From Glacieibacterium sp964246975 (GTDB lineage Bacteria > Pseudomonadota > Alphaproteobacteria > Sphingomonadales > Sphingomonadaceae): a stretch of DNA of 27,258 bases. The position numbers and the translations under genes were made by a program. Positions 8,540-15,512 of this stretch are shown here, piece after piece; within the stretch, counting starts at the first letter, position 1, and each line of letters begins with the position of its first letter. The stretch lies in contig CAXTSL010000036.1 in the NCBI GenBank assembly GCA_964246975.1, forward strand, positions 1-27,258, given 5' to 3'. The notes beneath the pieces are model-generated. The model did no database searches. It was not told the DNA's origin and saw nothing but the letters and a program-made list of their open reading frames with translations.

Positions 8540-9400
8540 ATGCGAAGGCTGACCGTCGCCCTGACGCCGCTGCTCGTGCTGGCGACGCCCGCCGCCGCCG
8601 AGCCGGGGCTGTGGCGTATCGCCGATGCCGATACCGAAATCGTGCTGTTCGGCACGGTGCACGCGCTGCCGCCGGGGACCGCGTGGTTGACGCCGCGCAT
8701 CGGTCGCCGCGTCGACGCCGCCGACACGCTGGTGCTGGAGACGGTGATCCCCGACGACCGCGGCGTGCTGGGCCAGCTCATCGCGGCGATGGCCTATTCG
8801 CCGAAGCTGCCCAAGCTCGGCGCGCGCATCGCACCGTCGCGGCGCGGCGCGCTCGACCGGGTGGTGCGCGACACGGGCCTCGCAATCGACGCGCTCGACC
8901 GGCAGGAGACGTGGTACGCGGCGATCGTCATCGGCGACGCGACGCTCGAAAAGCTCGGGCTGGCGGCGGCGGACGGGGTCGAGGCGGCACTGACCGCGCG
9001 CGCCAGGGCGGCGGGCAAGCCGGTGACGGGGCTCGAAACCCCGGCGCAGCAGCTCGGCTATTTCGACACGCTGCCCGAGACGGATCAGCGGGCGCTGCTC
9101 GACGCGACGGTCGACGACGCGACGACGGCGCGCGCCGACAGCGACCGGCTGATCGCGGCGTGGGCGGCGGGCGATACCAACGCGATTGCTTCAGGCTTCA
9201 ACGATTCGCTACGCGCGACGCCGCGGCTGGCGCGCGTGCTGCTCGGCGAGCGTAACGCGCGCTGGGCCGATTGGGTCGCGGCGCGGCTGGCGCAGCCCGG
9301 CAAGGTCTTCGTCGCGGTCGGTGCGGCGCATCTGGCAGGCAGCGATTCGGTGCAGGCCCTGCTGGCGGCGAAGGGCCTCAAGGTCGAGCGGCTGCCCTGA
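8540..9400 (+). CDS. TraB/GumN family protein, secreted
   Basis: The 286-residue protein starts with a signal peptide (MRRLTVALTPLLVLATPAAAE, cleavage near residue 20). The body matches the TraB/GumN family, distantly related to the Tiki proteases: an early GLWRIADADTEIVLFGTVHALPPG containing the family GT-H motif, an ETVI acidic motif, GLETPAQQL in the middle with the second conserved glutamate, and a closing VAVGAAHLAG with the second conserved histidine. These residues would form a metal site in family members. Whether this protein is a protease is unknown. ATG 8540 is the only start that gives a proper signal peptide. It is convergent with the PEP-CTERM gene and separated from it by a repeat-rich spacer. 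Confidence 0.85.
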   Translation: MRRLTVALTPLLVLATPAAAEPGLWRIADADTEIVLFGTVHALPPGTAWLTPRIGRRVDAADTLVLETVIPDDRGVLGQLIAAMAYSPKLPKLGARIAPSRRGALDRVVRDTGLAIDALDRQETWYAAIVIGDATLEKLGLAAADGVEAALTARARAAGKPVTGLETPAQQLGYFDTLPETDQRALLDATVDDATTARADSDRLIAAWAAGDTNAIASGFNDSLRATPRLARVLLGERNARWADWVAARLAQPGKVFVAVGAAHLAGSDSVQALLAAKGLKVERLP

Positions 9401-9410
9401 CAGGCAGTTG

Positions 9411-9448
9411 CCCGGACAGCCTCGCCCGGACAGTCTCGCCCGGACAGG
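9411..9448. repeat. 14-bp tandem repeat, about 2.7 copies
   Basis: The unit CCCGGACAGCCTCG at 9411-9424 is followed directly by CCCGGACAGTCTCG at 9425-9438 (one mismatch) and a partial third copy at 9439-9448. It starts 10 bases after the stop of the TraB-like gene and lies just before a strong hairpin. Confidence 0.85.
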
Positions 9449-9452
9449 CGAA

Positions 9453-9480
9453 CGGCGGCGCGAGGGGCCTCGCGCCGCCG
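9453..9480. terminator. GC-rich hairpin between convergent genes
   Basis: A perfect 13-bp inverted repeat, CGGCGGCGCGAGG and CCTCGCGCCGCCG, is separated by two bases; the working hairpin would open the innermost pairs. It lies between the ends of the TraB-like gene and the PEP-CTERM gene, where a bidirectional terminator is expected. There is no T tract on either strand, so factor-independent termination is uncertain. Confidence 0.55.
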
Positions 9481-9505
9481 CCTGCGTTCGGCTCGACCCT
9501 GGGGG

Positions 9506-10201
9506 TCAGGCCGCGACGGTCGCCGTCGAGCGGCGGCGCATGGCGCTGCCGACGAGGCCGAAGCCGCCGAGCATCAATGCCCAGGTTGCGGGCTCGGGGA
9601 CCGCGGCCTCGAGGCTGACACCGTCGAGGAACGAGATCGGCGGCGCGCCGCCCGGGGTGCCGCTCGCGAGGAAGGTCAGCACCTGCGAAGTCGCGGTCGC
9701 GGTGAACGTGTGCGATTGCGCCTGCCACGCGCCGAACGCGCCCTGTGCCAGCGAGAACAGCGACGACTGGAAGTTCTCTGCACCAAAATCGACCGACCAG
9801 CGCTCGGTCGTCGGCCCGCCAAAGCCCGCCTGCTGACCCGCCGCCTGATAGAAGTTGAGCACATACTTCGCGCCGATGGTCAGGCCCGAGATGGTCTGCG
9901 AGAACGCGCCGGCATAGGACGGATCGCCATCGGCCAGCACGAAGTTGCCGCCGTCGGGGCTGGTCGCCGGGAAACCGGCGTAGACCGACAGATAGCTGCC
10001 GTCGTCGGCGGTGCCGGGGGGTGTCAGAAAGGTCAGGCCGCCGCCGCCGCTCCAGCCGGTGACATTGCCCTGAAAGCCGATCTTGGTGGCGGTCACGTTG
10101 GCGTCGAACGAACCGTTGACGACCATGTTGGCGGCCGCCGCCGGAGCGGTCGACGCGATCAGCGCGAGCGCCGAAAGCATGAGTTTGGTACGTGTCTTCA
10201 T
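9506..10201 (-). CDS. PEPxxWA-CTERM sorting domain-containing protein
   Basis: The 231-residue exported protein has a signal peptide (residues 1-24, ending STAPAAAA). Its body begins NMVVNGSFD, resembling carbohydrate-binding-like beta-sandwich domains (DUF642-like), and contains no cysteine. The C-terminal sorting signal starts at PEPATWA (202-208), followed by a hydrophobic glycine-rich segment (LMLGGFGLVGSA) and an RRR cluster. In such systems an exosortase cleaves this tail; a role in extracellular polysaccharide or biofilm assembly is often proposed. The ATG at 10201 is preceded by AGGGGA about 10 bases upstream. No exosortase gene is in this window. The ligand and role are unknown. Confidence 0.92.
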   Translation of the reverse strand: MKTRTKLMLSALALIASTAPAAAANMVVNGSFDANVTATKIGFQGNVTGWSGGGGLTFLTPPGTADDGSYLSVYAGFPATSPDGGNFVLADGDPSYAGAFSQTISGLTIGAKYVLNFYQAAGQQAGFGGPTTERWSVDFGAENFQSSLFSLAQGAFGAWQAQSHTFTATATSQVLTFLASGTPGGAPPISFLDGVSLEAAVPEPATWALMLGGFGLVGSAMRRRSTATVAA

Positions 10202-10520
10202 CTGAACAATCCCCTGTTGATTGACTGGCCCGGCGACGACCCGCCACGAACGCGATGCGCCCGTAACGATGCCCCCGCATCTATCGTCGCGATCGGAGAC
10301 ACCGTGATGACGCCGCTGTTTGCGGCACCCGACCGAGTCGCTCTCGCAACGACCGGTGTATGCGCCCAGTCGCATCACAGCAAGAGAAATCTTTAGGCGT
10401 CGTTAACTATTATGACAGCTTGCGCGCGCGCCTTGCCGCCCGCGCGCGCCTCCCCTATAGGCCCCGCTCCCGCGCCCGCATCCCTGGAGGCGCGCGGGGC
10501 AACACACTAGGAGCACCAAG
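10202..10520. other. Divergent intergenic region between the PEP-CTERM gene and rplY
   Basis: This 319-base spacer separates two divergent genes and shows no convincing coding sequence. Its right part holds an AT-rich stretch (10390-10415), an alternating GC inverted repeat (GCGCGCGCG at 10422-10430 and CGCGCGCGC at 10441-10449), and a candidate rplY promoter. Its left part should contain the promoter of the PEP-CTERM gene, but I could not identify a clear one. Confidence 0.6.
10433..10461 (+). promoter_or_regulatory. Candidate sigma-70-type promoter for rplY
   Basis: TTGCCG at 10433-10438 and TATAGG at 10456-10461 are separated by 17 bases and each matches 4 of 6 consensus positions. Transcription would begin near 10468, leaving a leader of about 50 bases. 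Half of the box pair lies inside an alternating GC inverted repeat. This is a reading by eye only. Confidence 0.3.
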
Positions 10521-11141
10521 ATGAGCCAAGCGATGCAACTCGCGGCGGCGGTGCGCGAACGGGCAGGCAAGGGAGCCTCTCGTGCCGTGCGACTGACCGG
10601 ACGCGTCCCCGCCGTGATCTACGGCAACAAGCAGACCCCGGTGACGATCCACGTCCCCGAGAAGGAGCTGACCAAGCTCCTCCACACCGGCCATTTCATG
10701 AACTCGGTCGTCGAGCTCGATCTCGACGGCACGATGCATCGCACCCTGCCGCGCGATGTCCAGTTCCACGTCGTCAGCGACCGGCCGATCCACGTCGACT
10801 TCCTGCGACTGGCCGAAGGCGGCACGATCGCCGTCGCGGTGCCCGTCCACTTTACCGACGAGGACAAGTCGCCCGGCATCAAGCGCGGCGGCACGCTCAA
10901 CATCGTCCGCCACGAGGTCGAGCTGAACTGCCCGTCCGACGCGATCCCCGATCAGCTCGAGATCAGCCTCGCGGGCAAGGATCTGGGCGATTCGATCCAC
11001 ATCTCGGCAATTACTTTGCCCGCCGGGGTGACGCCGGTGATCACCGACCGCGACTTCACCATCGCGACGGTGGTCGCGCCGTCGGCGCTGCGCAGCGCCG
11101 AGGCCGATGCCGACGAGGCCGCCGCCGCGGCGACCGCCTGA
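10521..11141 (+). CDS. rplY: 50S ribosomal protein L25 / general stress protein Ctc
   Basis: The 206-residue protein is the long two-domain form of L25, which binds 5S rRNA in the large ribosomal subunit. The N-terminal L25 domain contains GKGASRAVRLTGRVPAVIYG; the C-terminal TL5-like beta domain contains HVDFLRL and NIVRHEVELNCP, and an acidic alanine-rich tail follows. The ATG has a good ribosome binding site, AGGAG with 7-base spacing. It is followed 24 bases later by pth, the usual pairing of these genes in proteobacteria. Confidence 0.96.
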   Translation: MSQAMQLAAAVRERAGKGASRAVRLTGRVPAVIYGNKQTPVTIHVPEKELTKLLHTGHFMNSVVELDLDGTMHRTLPRDVQFHVVSDRPIHVDFLRLAEGGTIAVAVPVHFTDEDKSPGIKRGGTLNIVRHEVELNCPSDAIPDQLEISLAGKDLGDSIHISAITLPAGVTPVITDRDFTIATVVAPSALRSAEADADEAAAAATA

Positions 11142-11165
11142 CGCTGACGCGCCGGGGCCGGTGGA

Positions 11166-11738
11166 GTGCAAATCTTCGCCGGCCTCGGCAACCCCGGCGC
11201 GACGCACGCGCTGCACCGCCATAATATCGGCTTCATGGCCGCCGACGCGGTCCACGCCGCGTGGCCCTTCGACAAGTGGCGGGTGCGCTTCCAAGGCCTC
11301 GTGTCGGAGGGCGTCGTCGCGGGCGAGAAGCTGCTGCTGCTCAAGCCCGCGACGTACATGAACGACAGCGGACGCTCGGTCGGCGAGGCGCTGCGCTTCT
11401 TCAAGCTCGGAACCGATGCGCTGACGGTGTTCTACGACGAACTCGACCTCGCCCCGGGCAAGGTACGCGTCAAGACCGGCGGCGGTGCGGCGGGCCACAA
11501 CGGCATCCGCTCGCTCGACGCGCATATCGGGCCGGAGTACCGGCGCGTCCGCCTCGGCATCGGCCATCCGGGGCACAAGGACCGGGTGACGGGCCATGTG
11601 CTGGGCAATTTCGCGAAGGCCGACCACGACTGGCTGGCGGACATGCTCGGGGCGGTCGCGGCGGAACTGCCGTGGCTGGTAGCGGGCGACGATGCGCGGT
11701 TCATGAACGAGGTGGCGTTGCGGGTGAGCGACCGATAA
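11166..11738 (+). CDS. pth: Peptidyl-tRNA hydrolase
   Basis: This enzyme recycles peptidyl-tRNAs that drop off the ribosome, cleaving the ester bond so that the tRNA can be reused. The 190-residue protein has the family's normal length and conserved residues: GLGNPG at the start, the catalytic His19 in RHNIGF, Asn in YMNDSG (~68), Asp in YDELDL and Asn in GGGAAGHNGIRS. The start is GTG at 11166, giving MQIFAGLGNPG, close to the family's usual beginning. The preceding bases GGTGGA are too near the start to be an ideal binding site, so the gene may depend on translation from rplY. Confidence 0.96.
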   Translation: MQIFAGLGNPGATHALHRHNIGFMAADAVHAAWPFDKWRVRFQGLVSEGVVAGEKLLLLKPATYMNDSGRSVGEALRFFKLGTDALTVFYDELDLAPGKVRVKTGGGAAGHNGIRSLDAHIGPEYRRVRLGIGHPGHKDRVTGHVLGNFAKADHDWLADMLGAVAAELPWLVAGDDARFMNEVALRVSDR

Positions 11739-11803
11739 TCAACTAATTTCGAACCCGAGCCCGAGAAGCAGGATGGCTCAGAAGCCCAATTGGCCGTAAA
11801 GGG

Positions 11804-12394
11804 TCAGGCGTCCGGATCGCCGATCGTGACGGTTCCAAAACCCGGCACGCGAAGCGGATCGGCGAAGCGCACGATCTCGCGAACGGCATAGCCTGCGGGG
11901 CCGGGACCGCGCATGACGTGTACCTGCTGTGCGTTCGCGTCGACCACCCAATAGGTCGGGATTCCGCACGCCGCATATTCGACCGACTTGGTGTGCAGAT
12001 CGACCTGCAAGGTGCTCACCGAGATTTCAACGGCAAGAATGACATCGGCGGGGGCGACCGCCGAGACTGTACCAAGATCGGGTTTGGTAATTCCGACGTC
12101 GAAATCGCGTATGGTCCAATTCGAGACGCGTACCGAAAGCGATCCGACAGCGCGCACCGAACGATCAACCGCCGAACAGAGATAGTACATCAGCAAGGCT
12201 TGAAGCTGCCCGTGCAGAAATCCGATCAGAGGTTCCTCCACGATGATACCGTCAGCGAGTTCGACACGGCGACCATCGAACGCGCCGAGCGCGTCCATCC
12301 GCAAAAAGTCTTCGGCCGTGAAGCGAGCGGCGACGTGTTCGCGTGCCGGAGCGGCCGACGCTCCTGATTCAGCAAGATGATAGGCCGTCGCCAT
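11804..12394 (-). CDS. Uma2 family (DUF820) putative endonuclease
   Basis: The 196-residue protein belongs to the Uma2 family, which has a restriction-endonuclease-like fold and is abundant in cyanobacteria and many other bacteria; its function is mostly unknown. The PD-(D/E)xK pattern is visible: Glu45 in RRVELADG, Asp106 in KPDLG and Glu123 in AVEIS, followed by the family's KSVEYAACGIPTYWVVD. The start at 12394 matches the usual distance to FTAEDFLRM. It lies on the opposite strand between pth and ychF, genes often adjacent elsewhere. By hand count, bases 12061-12240 are about 54% GC, below the neighbours. Both facts suggest later insertion. No partner gene is next to it. Confidence 0.9.
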   Translation of the reverse strand: MATAYHLAESGASAAPAREHVAARFTAEDFLRMDALGAFDGRRVELADGIIVEEPLIGFLHGQLQALLMYYLCSAVDRSVRAVGSLSVRVSNWTIRDFDVGITKPDLGTVSAVAPADVILAVEISVSTLQVDLHTKSVEYAACGIPTYWVVDANAQQVHVMRGPGPAGYAVREIVRFADPLRVPGFGTVTIGDPDA

Positions 12395-12400
12395 ACCAGC

Positions 12401-12408
12401 ACTATAGG
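12401..12408. promoter_or_regulatory. Candidate shared -10 element for the Uma2 gene and ychF
   Basis: The short 46-base spacer between these divergent genes contains ACTATAGG. Read on the minus strand it gives TATAGT (12406-12401), which would place transcription start at or very near the A of the Uma2 ATG. Read on the plus strand it gives TATAGG for ychF. No good -35 box was found for either direction, so confidence is low. Confidence 0.3.
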
Positions 12409-12440
12409 CAGGTGCGCGCTCCGGCGCTACAGGGGCGCGC

Positions 12441-13541
12441 ATGGGATTTAGATGCGGTATCGTCGGCCTGCCCAATGTCGGCAAGTCGACCCTCTTCAAC
12501 GCGCTGACCGAGACCGCCAGCGCGGCGGCGGCGAACTATCCGTTCTGCACGATCGAGCCCAACGTCGGCAACGTCCCCGTCCCCGACCCGCGCCTCGGTG
12601 TGCTGGCAAAGATCGGGCATTCTGCGAAGATCGTCGAAACGCAGCTCGGCTTCGTCGATATCGCGGGTCTGGTGCGCGGCGCGTCGAAGGGCGAGGGGCT
12701 GGGCAACCAGTTCCTCGGCAACATCCGCGAGGTCGACGCGGTCGTCCACGTCCTGCGCTGCTTCGAGGACGACGACGTGACCCACGTCGAGGGCCGCATC
12801 GACCCGCTGTCCGACGCCGAGACGGTCGAGACCGAATTGATGCTCAGCGACCTCGAATCGCTCGAGAAGCGCGTCCCCGCGCTCGCCAAGAAGGGGATGC
12901 AGGGCGACAAGGAGGCGAAGGTCGCGGCAGCCGTGTTGGGCCGCGCACTCGACCTGCTGCGCGACGGCAAGCCTGCACGCCTTGCTGTCGCGTCCGACGA
13001 GGAGGAGGCGAAGGCGCTCCACGCCGCGCAACTGCTTACCGCCAAGCCCGTGCTCTACGTCTGCAACGTCGCCGAGGCCGATGCGGCGCAAGGCAACGCG
13101 CTGGGCCGTGCCGTCGCCGAGCGCGCGGCACGCGAGGGCGCGCGTTCGGTGGTCATCAGCGCCGCGATCGAATCCGAGATCGCGCAGATGGACCCCGCCG
13201 ACCGGCCCGACTTTCTCGCCGAACTGGGCCTCACCGAGACCGGCCTCGCGCGCGTCGTGCGCGCCGGCTACGACCTGCTCGGCCTGCTGACCTATTTCAC
13301 CGTCGGCCCCAAGGAAACGCGCGCCTGGACGGTGCCCGCCGGTTCGAAGGCCCCGCAGGCGGCAGGCGCGATCCACAGCGACTTCGAAAAGGGCTTTATC
13401 CGCGCCGAAACCATCGCCTACGCCGACTATGTCGGGTGCAATGGCGAGGCGGGCGCACGCGACGCGGGCAAATTCCGGTCTGAGGGCAAGGACTATGTCG
13501 TCGCGGACGGCGACGTGCTCAATTTCCGCTTCAACGTTTGA
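12441..13541 (+). CDS. ychF: Redox-regulated ATPase YchF (Obg-like)
   Basis: The 366-residue protein is a member of the Obg family of P-loop NTPases that binds ATP in preference to GTP and associates with ribosomes. The G1 loop is GLPNVGKST (9-17), the G3 region is DIAGLVRGASKGEGLGNQFL, and the NKxD motif is replaced by NVAE, the hallmark of YchF. A helical hairpin (~125-200) and a C-terminal TGS domain (~280-366, with KGFIRAETI and GKDYVVADGDVLNFRFNV) complete the family architecture. A weak binding site (CAGGGG) lies about 6 bases before the ATG. Confidence 0.97.
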   Translation: MGFRCGIVGLPNVGKSTLFNALTETASAAAANYPFCTIEPNVGNVPVPDPRLGVLAKIGHSAKIVETQLGFVDIAGLVRGASKGEGLGNQFLGNIREVDAVVHVLRCFEDDDVTHVEGRIDPLSDAETVETELMLSDLESLEKRVPALAKKGMQGDKEAKVAAAVLGRALDLLRDGKPARLAVASDEEEAKALHAAQLLTAKPVLYVCNVAEADAAQGNALGRAVAERAAREGARSVVISAAIESEIAQMDPADRPDFLAELGLTETGLARVVRAGYDLLGLLTYFTVGPKETRAWTVPAGSKAPQAAGAIHSDFEKGFIRAETIAYADYVGCNGEAGARDAGKFRSEGKDYVVADGDVLNFRFNV

Positions 13542-13586
13542 GTTACTCCGCTTTCCCCAGCGCCGCGAGCCTGGAGGGAGCCCGAC

Positions 13587-13901
13587 TCAATCGTCGAACA
13601 CGCACCCGTATTCGGGTGTAAATCGCGCCGAGCGTGACGCCAGCAGCGGAACCGAGGCGGTAACGCGCCTCGCTGCCGTATCGTCGGACATGCGGACGAT
13701 CTCCATGCCCGGCTCGAAATCCGTCGCGCACGACTTCATGTCGCGGCCCCCGGCATAGCGGCACGAGCAGACGACGTGGGCGACGTAGCCGCTCGCGAGA
13801 TACGCCCGCTTGCCCTGAGCGCCGCCCTTGATCGCGAGATAGCCGCCCGCGAAAACGACCAGCACGGCGATCAGCAGCAACCACCTGAGCCTTGCGTTCA
13901 C
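13587..13901 (-). CDS. Small membrane-anchored protein with four cysteines
   Basis: The 104-residue protein has one N-terminal transmembrane segment (about residues 6-23) after a short positively charged start, so the rest probably lies in the periplasm. It has four cysteines at 45, 47, 58 and 100 (VVCSCRYAGGRD, SC, GC), which could form two disulfides or a metal site. The start is GTG at 13901, preceded by a strong GGGGAGG site. It is divergent from the serine hydrolase gene with only 50 bases between them. I recall similar small proteins beside such hydrolases in sphingomonads, but I cannot name a function. Confidence 0.8.
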   Translation of the reverse strand: MNARLRWLLLIAVLVVFAGGYLAIKGGAQGKRAYLASGYVAHVVCSCRYAGGRDMKSCATDFEPGMEIVRMSDDTAARRVTASVPLLASRSARFTPEYGCVFDD

Positions 13902-13951
13902 CGACGCCTCCCCTCTACGTTGCCCGGCAACCTAAGGGGGGAGAAGACGCG

Positions 13952-15025
13952 ATGCGCGGCGTGCGATCAAGCCTGTTCGTCGTCGCGCTCGGGGTGCTGA
14001 CGACGCCGGCGGCCGTCTCGGCACAATCGCCCGCGCCGAAGCCCGAAATCGCGCGCTTCTTCGACGACCCCAGGCTCGCCGAAACGCGCGCCGTCATCGT
14101 CATTCAGGACGGGCGGGTCGTCGCCGAAAATTATGGCAAGGGCTATGGCCCGGCGAACCGCCTGATCGGCTGGTCGATGTCGAAGTCGGTGACGGCGACA
14201 CTGATCGGCCAACTCGTCGGCGCGGGAACGCTTGCCCTCGACGCCCCCGCGCCGGTCGCGGCGTGGCACACCGACCCGAAGGACCCGCGCGGCCGGATCA
14301 CGCTGCGCCAGCTGCTCAACATGGCGTCGGGGTTGCGCCACGATGAGCTCGGCGAACCCGCCGTGCAGGATTCGGACACCAACCGCGCGCTGTTCGCCGA
14401 TCAGGCGGGCGACGCCGCCGCCTTTGCCGAAAGCCGTCCGCTCGCCGACCCGCCAGGCCGCAAATTCCGCTATTCGTCGCTGACCAGCGTCATCCTGTCG
14501 GACATCGCGGTGCGCGCCATCGCGCCCGCCGCGCGCACCCCGACCGAGCGCCGTGCGGCGATGCGCGCGTACCTCAAGGCCAACCTTGTCGATCCCGTCA
14601 TGCCCAGCCTGATCTGCGACTTCGACGCGGCGGGAACGATGATCGGCGGCAGCTTCTGCCATGCGACGGCGCGCGACTGGGCAAACTTCGGGCAGCTCTA
14701 CCTCGACAACGGCAGGGCGGGCGGCCGACAAATCGTGCCCGCCGCCTGGGTCGCGCTCGTCCGCACACCGTCGCCCGCCGACCCGGGTTACAGCACGCAT
14801 TTCTGGCTCAACCGAGTCCGCGCGCCGCAAAAGTCGGTGGCCTTGTTTCCAAAGTCCGGTCCTGCCGACCTGTTCTCGGCGATCGGCCATCTCGGCCAAT
14901 ACGTCATGGTCGTGCCGTCGAAACGCCTCGTCGTCGTGCGGCTGGGCAAGACGCAGGACGACGTCCTCGATCCGGTGCGCGATGCGATGGGGGCGCTGGT
15001 CAACAGCTACCCCAACGCGCCATGA
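13952..15025 (+). CDS. Beta-lactamase-related serine hydrolase, secreted
   Basis: The 357-residue protein has a signal peptide (residues 1-24, ending AAVSAQ) and a class C beta-lactamase / 6-aminohexanoate-dimer hydrolase-like body. The active-site SxxK is SMSK (Ser75, Lys78). The second element is YSS at 174-176 where many relatives have YxN, and the third is HLG in AIGHLGQY instead of KTG, as in esterase-like members. It therefore more likely acts on esters, amides or peptides than on antibiotics. The ATG at 13952 follows a strong GGGGGGAG site. Its stop overlaps the UPF0262 start by 4 bases (ATGA), so the two are translationally coupled. Confidence 0.9.
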   Translation: MRGVRSSLFVVALGVLTTPAAVSAQSPAPKPEIARFFDDPRLAETRAVIVIQDGRVVAENYGKGYGPANRLIGWSMSKSVTATLIGQLVGAGTLALDAPAPVAAWHTDPKDPRGRITLRQLLNMASGLRHDELGEPAVQDSDTNRALFADQAGDAAAFAESRPLADPPGRKFRYSSLTSVILSDIAVRAIAPAARTPTERRAAMRAYLKANLVDPVMPSLICDFDAAGTMIGGSFCHATARDWANFGQLYLDNGRAGGRQIVPAAWVALVRTPSPADPGYSTHFWLNRVRAPQKSVALFPKSGPADLFSAIGHLGQYVMVVPSKRLVVVRLGKTQDDVLDPVRDAMGALVNSYPNAP

Positions 15026-15504
15026 CCGACCATCGCATCGTCGATGTGCGCCTCGACGAGCGCACCATCCTGTGGCGCAACGCCGATGTCGAGCAGGAGC
15101 GCCGCGTCGCGATCTTCGACCTGCTCGAAGCCAACAGCTTCCGCCCGCTGACCGATTACCCCGATGGCTATGCGGGGCCGTACAAGCTTGTCATGGGCGT
15201 CGAGGAGGGACGGCTGACGGTTGCGTTGTCGACCGGCGACGACCGCGAGCTCGAGGCCTTCGTGTTGCCGCTGTCGCCGTTTCGTCGCATAGTCCGCGAC
15301 TATTTCGCGATCTGCGACAGCTATTACAAAGCCATCCGCGCCGCGACCGCGCAGCAGATCGAAACCGTCGACATGGCCCGCCGCGCCATCCACAACGACG
15401 CCGCCGAACTGCTGATCGAGCGCCTCGCGGCGCGCGCCGAGGTCGACCACGACACCGCCCGGCGATTGTTCACGCTGATCTGCGTCCTGCACATTCGCCA
15501 GTAG
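15022..15504 (+). CDS. UPF0262 family protein
   Basis: The 160-residue cytoplasmic protein belongs to UPF0262, a family typical of Alphaproteobacteria with no established function. Recognisable stretches are VRLDERTILWRN, EQERRVAIFDLLE, PFRRIVRDYFAICDSYYKAI and the closing DTARRLFTLICVLHIRQ, all in the family order and at full length. It has no signal peptide or membrane segment. Its ATG overlaps the serine hydrolase stop. In other alphaproteobacteria I recall it in different neighbourhoods, so the coupling here need not reflect shared function. Confidence 0.9.
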   Translation: MTDHRIVDVRLDERTILWRNADVEQERRVAIFDLLEANSFRPLTDYPDGYAGPYKLVMGVEEGRLTVALSTGDDRELEAFVLPLSPFRRIVRDYFAICDSYYKAIRAATAQQIETVDMARRAIHNDAAELLIERLAARAEVDHDTARRLFTLICVLHIRQ

Positions 15505-15512
15505 CGACGAAA

